Shown here: positions 6,518 to 13,746 of the stretch, one piece after another
Layout: every line of letters begins with the position of its first letter
Position numbering within the stretch: position 1 is the first letter of the stretch
Assembly (NCBI GenBank): GCA_934230115.1
Contig: CAKQEI010000041.1
Span: 1 to 22,066 of the forward strand
Length of the DNA: 22,066 bases
Direction of reading: 5' to 3'
DNA from: an uncultured Prevotella sp.
GTDB taxonomy: Bacteria > Bacteroidota > Bacteroidia > Bacteroidales > Bacteroidaceae
Translations under genes and position numbers: made by a program
The notes under the pieces: model-generated
What the model saw: the letters and a program-made list of their open reading frames with translations, nothing else
Databases searched by the model: none
What the model was told of the DNA's origin: nothing

Positions 6518-8899
6518 TTAGAAATCCACTGTCAAACGGAAATTTATTTGTCTTCCTGTGAGATAGTTGGGTATTGCGTATTGCTGACCTGTTACATCCG
6601 TAATCCAGTAGTAAGAGTTGACGTTGCTTATACCAAAGAGGTTAAGACATTCCAAGCCGAGCCATGCGTTGCGTAGCGGATTCTTCTTGGCGTGTCTGTC
6701 GGCATTGTTCAGCAGACAGTAGCTCAGTCCTATATCAGCTCGTTTGTAGGCAGGGGCTCTGAACGAGTTGGAGTCAAGCTCTTTATGTGGGGCAGAGAAT
6801 GGCAGACCGTCTGCATAGGCAAGTTTCAGCGACATTTTCCATTTGTCGGTACCTGGGAAATAGTCGGTGAAGAACAGGTTGACAGCGTAACGTTGGTCGG
6901 TGGGAAGTGGTATGGAGACACCGTTGAGTTTCATCCTTGTGCTCATGAGCGAGAACGAAAGCCACGAATCGGTACCTGGTACAAACTCACCATACATCTT
7001 AAGGTCGATGCCTGCAGCATGTCCACTGCATTTGTTTTCGCCATAATACACCACCTTGACGTTGCTCACGCTGTATGGCACCAAATTGCCAAGCATCTTG
7101 TAGTAGGCCTCTGCCGTAAACTTAAACTGCCGGTTGTTCATGCGGAACCGATAGTCGTAGCCTGCTATGAAATGTATCGACCGTTGACTCTTTGCCTTCT
7201 TGTTAAGACTGGCATAAGTTGTTCCGTTGACCGTGGTAGTGTCGCGAATCTCCTTGAAGAACGGAGCCTGATAGTAAAGACCAGTTGCAAAGCGCATCGT
7301 GACATTCTCGTTGAAGGCAGGAATTATTCCTAATGAGAGGCGCGGACTAAGAATTGTCTCGCCTGTGAAACTCCAATGCGACAGGCGCACACCATAGTTT
7401 AATGTATATAGCGTCTGTTCGTTGCTGCCCTTAAATCGGTAGGCGTCCTGAATGTAGGCTTCAATGCGGTTGGCACTCAGCACGTTCTTGGCTCGCATAC
7501 TGTAGATCATATACAAGTCCTTGCCCGTGTGGGGGATGCTGTAGTTGCTTGAGTCGCGCATTTCATACTCCACGGAATTTTCTTCTATATGCTCTTTCTT
7601 GAAAGTGAAGGCAGCCTCAATGTCATGGCTTTTCTGTTTAGTTTTAAGCAGAAGTTTTGCACTTTCCACATGAGCGTTGAGATAGTTGCGGGCATGTTGG
7701 AAATAAGTTCCCACGCCAAGATTGTCGCTTGTCTCTGTCTGTGTAAGCCAATACTGACCCTGAATGTCGTATTTCTCCTGCTCCCGTGTGTGGAAAGCCG
7801 ATACTATAAGCGAGAGGCTTGTTTTTTCTCCAAAGTGGCGAGTTATGCCTAAGGAGCCAAAGAATGTGCGGAACACATCTTTTTCCTGTCCGTCGAAAAA
7901 TACCTTGAACGACTTCACATTCTCCATCGTGCCGAAGTTTGTCTCGCGGTCTTCAGGCGAGAAGTTGTAGTGGTTGTTTGAGATGTTGCCAAGGAACTTT
8001 ATGTCCCATCGTTTGTTTGGGGTATATGTCAGATATGTCTGATAGTCGATGAATGTTGGGTCGTATTCTCCCTTTGTGTCGAGCGATCCAAGCAGGTTGC
8101 GTGTTGTCTTGTAGCGCAGACCGTTGCTCCATGCTACCTTCTTGTTGCTCAAGCCTATATATGCGTTAGCTCCGAGCAAACTTGCCGAAACAGACGCTTC
8201 GAAAGGCTTTGGGCGTTTGTATGTAATGTTGAGTGCTGAAGACATTTTGTCGCCATAACGCGCCTCATATCCACCTGTTGAGAATTCTATTTTCTCGACC
8301 ATATCAGGATTGATAACCGAAATGCCTTCCTGCTGACCACTTCGCACAAGAAACGGACGATAAACTTCTACATTATTAATATATACACTGTTCTCGTCGA
8401 ACGATCCGCCGCGCACGTTGTATTGTGAGGACAATTCGCTGTGGGTCGACACTCCTGCCTGGCTCTGTATAAGTTCTTCGACTGCATTGCCGGTGGTGGA
8501 GGGGATTTTCTTCAAGTCATCCTTCTTAATCTCTTGAGTTTGTCCGGTTTGTATACGCGAACCGGTCACAGTAACTTCTTCAAGTTCCTTGTCGCTTGCA
8601 TGAAGCACAATTTGTAGAGTTTGCTTTCCACGAGGGCGTCTCAGTACTCTAACTTTTGTGCGGTAGCCAATCATCGAGAATCTGATTTCTACAGAATCGG
8701 CTGAATGTAGTTGCATATTATATTCTCCCTTCAAGGAGGTCATTGTCATCTTGCCTTGTTTAAGACATGAGACAGAAGCAAACTCAATTGGCGAGTTGTT
8801 TTCATCTATAACCCTTCCTTGCAGAGTGAATGTCTGTGCTCTGACCTCAGCGATAGAGCAGACCAGGAATATCTGTAGTATTAGTATTTTTATCTTCAT
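6518..8899 (-). CDS. TonB-dependent outer-membrane receptor with CarboxypepD_reg-like N-terminal domain
   Basis: This 793-residue protein has a signal peptide (about 1-22, ending EVRAQ). A carboxypeptidase-D regulatory-like beta-sandwich (about 25-105, FTLQGRVIDENNSPIEFASV) follows, then a plug domain (about 115-230, with ELEEVTVTGSRIQ, the QYNVRGGSFDENSVYINNVEV segment and VEKIEFSTGGYEARYG), then a beta-barrel to the end. The C-terminus finishes in phenylalanine (FRLTVDF), as expected for Bam-dependent barrels. It would import a substrate with TonB-ExbBD energy. No SusD-like gene is adjacent, so it is not a standard SusCD glycan system and the substrate cannot be read from the sequence. The next gene encodes a DUF5103 plug-like protein. 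I see no clear TAnnTTTG promoter in the 150 bases upstream. Confidence 0.93.
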   Translation of the reverse strand: MKIKILILQIFLVCSIAEVRAQTFTLQGRVIDENNSPIEFASVSCLKQGKMTMTSLKGEYNMQLHSADSVEIRFSMIGYRTKVRVLRRPRGKQTLQIVLHASDKELEEVTVTGSRIQTGQTQEIKKDDLKKIPSTTGNAVEELIQSQAGVSTHSELSSQYNVRGGSFDENSVYINNVEVYRPFLVRSGQQEGISVINPDMVEKIEFSTGGYEARYGDKMSSALNITYKRPKPFEASVSASLLGANAYIGLSNKKVAWSNGLRYKTTRNLLGSLDTKGEYDPTFIDYQTYLTYTPNKRWDIKFLGNISNNHYNFSPEDRETNFGTMENVKSFKVFFDGQEKDVFRTFFGSLGITRHFGEKTSLSLIVSAFHTREQEKYDIQGQYWLTQTETSDNLGVGTYFQHARNYLNAHVESAKLLLKTKQKSHDIEAAFTFKKEHIEENSVEYEMRDSSNYSIPHTGKDLYMIYSMRAKNVLSANRIEAYIQDAYRFKGSNEQTLYTLNYGVRLSHWSFTGETILSPRLSLGIIPAFNENVTMRFATGLYYQAPFFKEIRDTTTVNGTTYASLNKKAKSQRSIHFIAGYDYRFRMNNRQFKFTAEAYYKMLGNLVPYSVSNVKVVYYGENKCSGHAAGIDLKMYGEFVPGTDSWLSFSLMSTRMKLNGVSIPLPTDQRYAVNLFFTDYFPGTDKWKMSLKLAYADGLPFSAPHKELDSNSFRAPAYKRADIGLSYCLLNNADRHAKKNPLRNAWLGLECLNLFGISNVNSYYWITDVTGQQYAIPNYLTGRQINFRLTVDF

Positions 8900-9035
8900 G
8901 TATTCTATAACGAAAAAGGATATTATTTATTGTGTATTTGGTTTTAAATAACTTCTATTTATCATAATGGTGATTAGTGATATTTAAAATCAATAAATTT
9001 CAAGTCATCAAAAACCACTTAAAAATCATAAAAAT

Positions 9036-9067
9036 AAGCGGATTAAGAGTTATTTCTTAATCCGCTT
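9036..9067 (-). terminator. Intrinsic terminator overlapping the stop codon of the DUF4738-like gene
   Basis: A perfect 13-bp stem, AAGCGGATTAAGA (9036-9048) with its complement (9055-9067), has a 6-base loop holding most of the TAA stop codon (9050-9052). On the minus strand the stem is followed by TTATTTTTATGATTTTT, a U-rich tail. The upstream arm is the coding sequence for the final residues KRIKK. Confidence 0.85.
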
Positions 9068-9859
9068 GATTATTTTTCCGTTGTAAGTGACGATCGTTTC
9101 TACCATATAGCTGATAGAAGTTTCGGGTATCGCAAGAATTGCGAAGAAATGAATACCTTCAGCGTCGGCATTCAGGAAAGTCATGTCGCTGAGCACAGCC
9201 TGTTTTAGGAATTGCTGTGGCACTTCCGAATCGAAGAATTCCTTGCGCAAATCTCTTGAGAATAGCCGCGATGCTCCTTTGTAGACATTCAGATTGATAA
9301 TGTTGTCAAAATAAACATTGTCGACTTCCACGCCATCGTCATTGCATGAAGCCACAGCCACTTTATAAGTTGTTGGGTTCACCTGTACATAACAATGATA
9401 TTTGTCCTCGTTGTGGAAATACACAGTGTCGCGCTTGAGCACTTTGTTTTGGTTGACATGCTGAACTGTTTTTGGCGCAAACATCTCAAGATACGACGTG
9501 TCGCTTGTCTTGCTGAGTTTCACGCGCTCACCATTCTGGTTTGTGAAAACAAACAGATGCGGAGTCTGCTTTACGATGTGATATTTCACAGTGTTGCCTC
9601 CAACAATTATAAACGAGTCGCGCTCTATGCGGAAATAAGCAGGCGCACTCGTGGAATCAGGGAAATACACAGAATCTCCCTTCACACGGAAGAAAACGTC
9701 GTCCTCGTCCTCGTCGAGCCATATTCCTTGCAAATTCTTCTTTGCAGTCAAGTCCTCATGTGGTTTTTCCTGTTGGCTGTTTTTGGAGCCGCAAGCAATG
9801 AGTGCCGCAAGCAGCATGACAGACGAAAAAAACACGCTTATATTTTTAAAACTAAACAT
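9050..9859 (-). CDS. Lipoprotein, DUF4738-like
   Basis: This 269-residue lipoprotein has an N-terminal hydrophobic segment ending in the lipobox LIAC, with Cys23 as the lipidated residue, followed by a polar linker (GSKNSQQEKPHED). The body contains the GIWLDEDEDDVFFRVKGDSVYF segment and a later block around YHCYVQVNPTTYKVAVASCND, which look like the two halves of the DUF4738 family of Bacteroidales; the assignment is from memory. An in-frame ATG at 9922 would add 21 residues that spoil the signal peptide and begin upstream of the predicted transcript start, so the ATG at 9857-9859 is preferred. Function is unknown; probably an envelope lipoprotein. It is monocistronic, with its own promoter and terminator. 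Confidence 0.8.
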   Translation of the reverse strand: MFSFKNISVFFSSVMLLAALIACGSKNSQQEKPHEDLTAKKNLQGIWLDEDEDDVFFRVKGDSVYFPDSTSAPAYFRIERDSFIIVGGNTVKYHIVKQTPHLFVFTNQNGERVKLSKTSDTSYLEMFAPKTVQHVNQNKVLKRDTVYFHNEDKYHCYVQVNPTTYKVAVASCNDDGVEVDNVYFDNIINLNVYKGASRLFSRDLRKEFFDSEVPQQFLKQAVLSDMTFLNADAEGIHFFAILAIPETSISYMVETIVTYNGKIIKRIKK

Positions 9860-9890
9860 AATTATGTATTCGAAATAATTTTTTGTTGTG

Positions 9891-9923
9891 CAAAGATACA
9901 CATTTTTCACTGTGAAATGCAAA
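9891..9923 (-). promoter_or_regulatory. Bacteroidetes-type promoter for the DUF4738-like lipoprotein
   Basis: On the minus strand this reads TTTG, 21 bases, TATCTTTG. The -7 box is a perfect TAnnTTTG match. The predicted start lies about 25 bases upstream of the ATG at 9859. Confidence 0.65.
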
Positions 9924-9970
9924 TCTATAAATAAAAATTATACCTTTTGTTGCTATTTTTGGATTTTTAG

Positions 9971-10001
9971 TTTGTCACTCAACATAAAATTCGTAAATTT
10001 G
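9971..10001 (+). promoter_or_regulatory. Consensus Bacteroidetes promoter for the HU/SPOR gene
   Basis: TTTG (9971-9974), exactly 19 bases, then TAAATTTG (9994-10001) is a textbook -33/-7 pair. The transcript should begin at about 10006-10010, downstream of the ATG at 10003, which fixes the translation start at 10021. Confidence 0.8.
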
Positions 10002-10020
10002 CATGTTAAATATTATAATT

Positions 10021-11127
10021 ATGACAGATATCGAAAGACATATAGTGGAACTGCTCCTGGATAACGACTGTGTCATTGTCCCTGGATTTGGTGGCTTCAT
10101 GGCCCACAGCATGGCTGCTTCTTACGACGAGAAGAATCATGTGTTCCTTCCTCCATCACGTACAATAGGTTTCAACCAACGCCTGACGATGAACGATTCG
10201 CTCCTTGCGCAAGCTTATGCCAACTGCTACGACATAAGCTATCCTGAGGCATTGAAACGAATTGAGCAGGATGTTGAGATGCTTAAGCAGATGGTAGAGA
10301 CAGAGGATGGACATACTATTTGCGGTGTTGGCCGACTCACCAAGGCCGACGACGGTAAGATAGATTTCACTCCTGAGGCTTCTGGCATTGTCTCCCCTGC
10401 CCTTTACGGCTTTGACGCTTATGAGATGGAGCTTTATGTGCGCAGTGAGGAGGACACATCAACTGCTGACGAGAAGAAAGAGCAGAATGATGTGTTGACC
10501 GACGATCAGCCTGTGCTTTCAAGCAGAATATTCTCGTCCAACGGTCCGCTTGGTCTTCCGGTTAAGGAGACAAAAAAGCTTGAGGAAGAGGAGAACGAGA
10601 GAAAGGAAATAGCTTTGCGCATTCCGATAAGCGTGGTAAAACATATTGCCGCGGCTTGCGTAGTGTTGTTTGTGTTCCTGTCGTTCCCTTCGAAACTTGG
10701 CGACGCCAGCACCTCTCAGCTTAAGCACAGTTCCATCGACACAAGCTTGCTCTACGAGATTCTGCCAAAGGAGATGACAAGTGGCAAGCCTGAAAGTCTA
10801 AAAGAAATATCAACAGACCAAACATCCCCAAACACCGCTGCTGCTGAAAATCAGCAAAGCCCGGCTGAGGAAGAAATTGCAATGGGCGAAAATATAAAGC
10901 CTTGCTTCAGTATCGTAATGGCAAGCCGAATAACCAAGCGTAATGCCACTGCATACGTTAAGAAACTTCATGCAATGGGACTTACTGACGCTCGCGTTTA
11001 CTCAACCAACAAGTTCACAATGGTTGTTTACAAGCAATTCGCCACACTTGCCGAAGCCAAGGCCGAAAAGAACAAGTTGATTGACAAGAGCGAGTTTAAG
11101 GATTGCTGGATATTTGAGATTAAATAG
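10021..11127 (+). CDS. CCDC81-type HU domain / SPOR domain transmembrane protein
   Basis: This 368-residue protein has three parts. Residues 1 to about 145 form the Bacteroidetes CCDC81-like HU domains (begins MTDIERHIVELLLDNDCVIVP, with GFGGFMAH and the SRTIGFNQRLTMNDSLLA segment). Residues about 206-224 are a single membrane helix (KHIAAACVVLFVFLSFPS) after a charged linker (KKLEEEENERK). Residues about 293-366 are a SPOR peptidoglycan-binding domain (PCFSIVMASRITKRNATAYVKKL to CWIFEIK). The HU part is cytosolic and the SPOR part periplasmic, so the protein may tie an internal partner to septal, denuded peptidoglycan; this is inferred from domain order. The start at 10021 is set by the promoter at 9971-10001. 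The zinc-ribbon/FHA gene follows 79 bases later on the same strand. Confidence 0.88.
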   Translation: MTDIERHIVELLLDNDCVIVPGFGGFMAHSMAASYDEKNHVFLPPSRTIGFNQRLTMNDSLLAQAYANCYDISYPEALKRIEQDVEMLKQMVETEDGHTICGVGRLTKADDGKIDFTPEASGIVSPALYGFDAYEMELYVRSEEDTSTADEKKEQNDVLTDDQPVLSSRIFSSNGPLGLPVKETKKLEEEENERKEIALRIPISVVKHIAAACVVLFVFLSFPSKLGDASTSQLKHSSIDTSLLYEILPKEMTSGKPESLKEISTDQTSPNTAAAENQQSPAEEEIAMGENIKPCFSIVMASRITKRNATAYVKKLHAMGLTDARVYSTNKFTMVVYKQFATLAEAKAEKNKLIDKSEFKDCWIFEIK

Positions 11128-11206
11128 TAATTTAAATATAAAAAAATCAGAGGAACCCTACTCCACCCTCATTGGCTAATAAAATAATAATCACACAAAA
11201 AGATTA

Positions 11207-11740
11207 ATGAAAAGAGTAAGATGCCCCAAATGTGACAATTATATCACATTCGACGAGAACAAATACAAGGAAGGACAATCATTGGTGTTTCAATGTCCAC
11301 AATGTGGCAAGCAGTTTGGAATACGTATTGGCGTTTCCAAGCTCCGCAACACACAGAAGGAGGATAATCCTGAGGAAAATGCTGACGGCAACAAATATGG
11401 ATATATTACCGTTATCGAGAATGTGTTCCACTACAAGCAGGTTATTCCATTGCAAATGGGTGTGAACGTTATCGGCAGATATATGAAGAACAGCGGTGTG
11501 AATTGCGCCATTGAAACCAACGACCCAAGTATCGACATCAACCATTGCTCGATAACCGTTAGCAAGAACAAGAACGGAAAACTTAAATACATTCTGAAGG
11601 ATGGTCCGAGTTACACAGGAACATTTGTCGACAACGTGATTCTTGGTGACCGTGAGCAGCGTCTTATCGAAGACGGTACATTGTTCACAATTGGTGCTAC
11701 AAGCGTTATTCTCCATACTCCTGATGGCGAGGAAGAGTAA
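11207..11740 (+). CDS. Zinc-ribbon and FHA-domain protein
   Basis: This 177-residue cytosolic protein has no signal peptide. The N-terminus is a zinc ribbon with two CxxC knuckles (C6/C9 and C30/C33), of the MJ0042/zinc_ribbon type. Residues about 75-172 form a forkhead-associated domain: NVIGRYMK (G90-R91), then DPSIDINHCSITV with H113, then a glycine-rich GPSYTGTFVDNVIL strand and the closing DGTLFTIGATSVIL. FHA domains normally read phosphothreonine, but the usual Ser three residues before the conserved His is Asp110 here, and the usual Arg after it is Ile111, so binding may be altered. No kinase or phosphatase is nearby. It lies 79 bases behind the HU/SPOR gene with no promoter seen between, so the pair is probably cotranscribed. 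Confidence 0.88.
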   Translation: MKRVRCPKCDNYITFDENKYKEGQSLVFQCPQCGKQFGIRIGVSKLRNTQKEDNPEENADGNKYGYITVIENVFHYKQVIPLQMGVNVIGRYMKNSGVNCAIETNDPSIDINHCSITVSKNKNGKLKYILKDGPSYTGTFVDNVILGDREQRLIEDGTLFTIGATSVILHTPDGEEE

Positions 11741-11770
11741 AAAAACAAACAAGATCTATTGTAAATATAA

Positions 11771-11830
11771 AAGGTGAAGGATTTAATTAGTAATATTCCA
11801 AAATCTATTACTAATTAAATCCTTCACCTT
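11771..11830. terminator. Bidirectional terminator, perfect 25-bp stem
   Basis: Arms 11771-11795 and 11806-11830 are exact complements, with a 10-base loop (11796-11805). It separates the convergent FHA gene (+) and ABC permease gene (-). The plus-strand flank is ATTTGTT and the minus-strand flank TTATATTTA, both modestly U-rich. Confidence 0.8.
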
Positions 11831-11885
11831 ATTTGTTCACACTCTTTTATTTCGTGTAGAACTGGGTCCGCTCAGCTTATGTGGG

Positions 11886-13079
11886 TTACTTCCGCCAAAT
11901 ACTTGTGATTTTATGTCTTATCGCTATAATGTTCAGCAATGACACAATGGCAAACAATGCCAATCCAAGCAATACAGACCCGAGCATTGTGCCTTCCGAA
12001 ATCTCAGGAAACAGCATTGCTATTGTTTCAAGATAATAATTGCGTGCGAACACCAAGGCAACAAGAGCTATAACAAGCACAGAGAGGTTGAGAGCCAACG
12101 TGAGAATCTGGTAAGGCAGAGCCACACTTGCCGGACTATAGCCTATTAGCAGCAGGTTCTCAAGTTTTGTCGAGTTCTTCTGCACGAGAAGGTAGATGCT
12201 GAGCATGAGAATGTAGAAACTCAGCACAGAAATAACCAATCCAACAACCATAACTATCGACACAAGCAACTTAAGGAAGTAGGTGATTTTCTCTGCATCC
12301 ATATTGTTGTCGGCCGTATCATAGCCGTGATTCTCCATGTAGGTTGTCACCTTGGAGTCGGTAGGATTGTCTACCTCCACAATCAGGCGTGTGGGCTGAT
12401 TGTCGATATCTGCCGAATATTCCTTGTTGCTCCACTCCATAAACGACTGTGGCACAAGTATAGAGTTAAGGCGTGATGAGAAACCTATCACCCTACCTTT
12501 GAACTGACCTTCCTTGCCATTGCCATGAACAAACAAGGTGAAGTCGACCATGCCTACAAGTCCCTCGCTAATCTTCGGCAGCGAACGGCTTTGCGCGAAA
12601 CCGAAATTATACATTGTTATATATGAGCGTGGCAGAATGATAGGCACTGTCTTAGAGCCTTCGTCGTACTGCCATTTGTCGAGCGGCACGTCGACAAACT
12701 TGTCGGGCACACTTTCAAGGAAAAGTTCGGAATTAAGAATATTCACTCCTTTCACTCCCATCGTAGCATCCACCTTGTAGGCGGCAGAAGTGAAACGCCC
12801 CACTCCGCTCACGAATTTCTGTTCTTTCAATTCGTCAATCTCAGAATTGGCGAATGTATTCGACTGTCCGGATAGTGCGTTGGCCGTGCCTATAGTCTTG
12901 CTTACAATCAGATAGTTGTTTTTCATGAAGCTGTCTCCACTCGTAAACACGGGAACCACATCGTTATAGAATTGAAATCCAAACAGAATAATCATTACAC
13001 CAAACAGGTTGGCGAAGAAAAAGCCGATAAATTGTGGCACGCTTATATGCTGACGCAATAATTTCCAAACCAAATTCAT
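11886..13079 (-). CDS. ABC transporter permease, MacB/FtsX-like architecture
   Basis: This 397-residue protein has four predicted membrane helices: about 17-37, then a large soluble periplasmic domain (about 40-265), then about 270-299, 320-346 and 365-388. This 1+3 layout with a periplasmic insert is that of the MacB/FtsX/LolCE type VII ABC superfamily, whose members export lipoproteins or peptides, or transmit force across the membrane rather than import. Sequence motifs specific to FtsX or LolC are not evident, so the substrate is unknown. Its ATG overlaps the ATPase stop (ATGA, 13076-13079), showing translational coupling with the ATP-binding subunit. It ends before the bidirectional terminator at 11771-11830 and is the last gene of the rsmE-DUF4836-ATPase-permease run. 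Confidence 0.85.
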   Translation of the reverse strand: MNLVWKLLRQHISVPQFIGFFFANLFGVMIILFGFQFYNDVVPVFTSGDSFMKNNYLIVSKTIGTANALSGQSNTFANSEIDELKEQKFVSGVGRFTSAAYKVDATMGVKGVNILNSELFLESVPDKFVDVPLDKWQYDEGSKTVPIILPRSYITMYNFGFAQSRSLPKISEGLVGMVDFTLFVHGNGKEGQFKGRVIGFSSRLNSILVPQSFMEWSNKEYSADIDNQPTRLIVEVDNPTDSKVTTYMENHGYDTADNNMDAEKITYFLKLLVSIVMVVGLVISVLSFYILMLSIYLLVQKNSTKLENLLLIGYSPASVALPYQILTLALNLSVLVIALVALVFARNYYLETIAMLFPEISEGTMLGSVLLGLALFAIVSLLNIIAIRHKITSIWRK

Positions 13080-13720
13080 AGTCTATAAGTTTTATCAAAA
13101 TTCAAATCAATGTGTTTGCCAATGCTCGTCATTATCACTCCCGCATTCTGTCTGCCAGCTTCTTCGAGCACTATTTCGCCCATGATGCGGGCGTTTTCGT
13201 CATCGAGGTGGCTGATAGGTTCGTCAAGGAGAATGAAGTCGTAGGGTTGCACCAATGCCCTCATGAGCGCAACACGCTGCTGTTGTCCAAACGACATCTC
13301 TCCTATCAAGGCCTGTTTCTTGTCGGCAATGCCAAGACGCTCAAACCAACTGTCTATTTTTTCTGCATCGGCAAAGCCAGTAAGCTTGTTCTTTATCTCC
13401 ACATTTTCCCACGCTGTGAGTTCGGGAAAGAGGCGCAACTCCTGAAACAGATGGCTTACGTGAGAACGGCGCACTTCTGTCCAATCCTTCTCGCGATACT
13501 TTGCGCTTACGGCAGAGTTAAAAAAGATGTTGCCCGTGTAGTCGTGGCGATAGCCTATGAGGTAGCTACAGAATGTGCTTTTGCCCATTCCGCTTGCTGC
13601 CTCTACAAGATAGAGCTTGCCTTTCTCAAAAGTAGCCTCTGTCTTCCATATTTCCGACTTCATGTCGTTTCGGTTGGCAAAGACGTGAGGAACAACATTG
13701 TTGAAAACAATCTTTTCCAT
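13076..13720 (-). CDS. ABC transporter ATP-binding protein with divergent motifs
   Basis: This 214-residue NBD lies upstream of the permease and overlaps it by 4 bases. Motifs seen: Walker A AASGMGKST (41-49), in which the first glycine is Ala41; Q-loop Q93 (LFQELRLFP); signature SFGQQ (143-147) in place of SGGQ; Walker B FILLDEP with D166 and E167; D-loop SHLDD. The switch histidine, expected about 30 residues later, falls in GVIMTSIGKH, where Ser199 takes the place of the usual His. The overall order matches the LolD/MacB/FtsE family, and the size fits. The missing switch His and altered signature suggest slowed or atypical hydrolysis, which is an inference. It starts 26 bases after the DUF4836 lipoprotein gene. 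Confidence 0.88.
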   Translation of the reverse strand: MEKIVFNNVVPHVFANRNDMKSEIWKTEATFEKGKLYLVEAASGMGKSTFCSYLIGYRHDYTGNIFFNSAVSAKYREKDWTEVRRSHVSHLFQELRLFPELTAWENVEIKNKLTGFADAEKIDSWFERLGIADKKQALIGEMSFGQQQRVALMRALVQPYDFILLDEPISHLDDENARIMGEIVLEEAGRQNAGVIMTSIGKHIDLNFDKTYRL

Positions 13721-13746
13721 TTTTCTATTTGTTTATTATCAATTAT

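Noticed and set aside
6692..7333. 213-codon plus-strand frame inside the TonB-dependent receptor
   Set aside because: It is antisense to a clear beta-barrel coding sequence and shows no family or signal features.
10003..10020. Upstream ATG at 10003 for the HU/SPOR gene
   Set aside because: It falls at or before the transcript start predicted from the exactly spaced promoter at 9971-10001.
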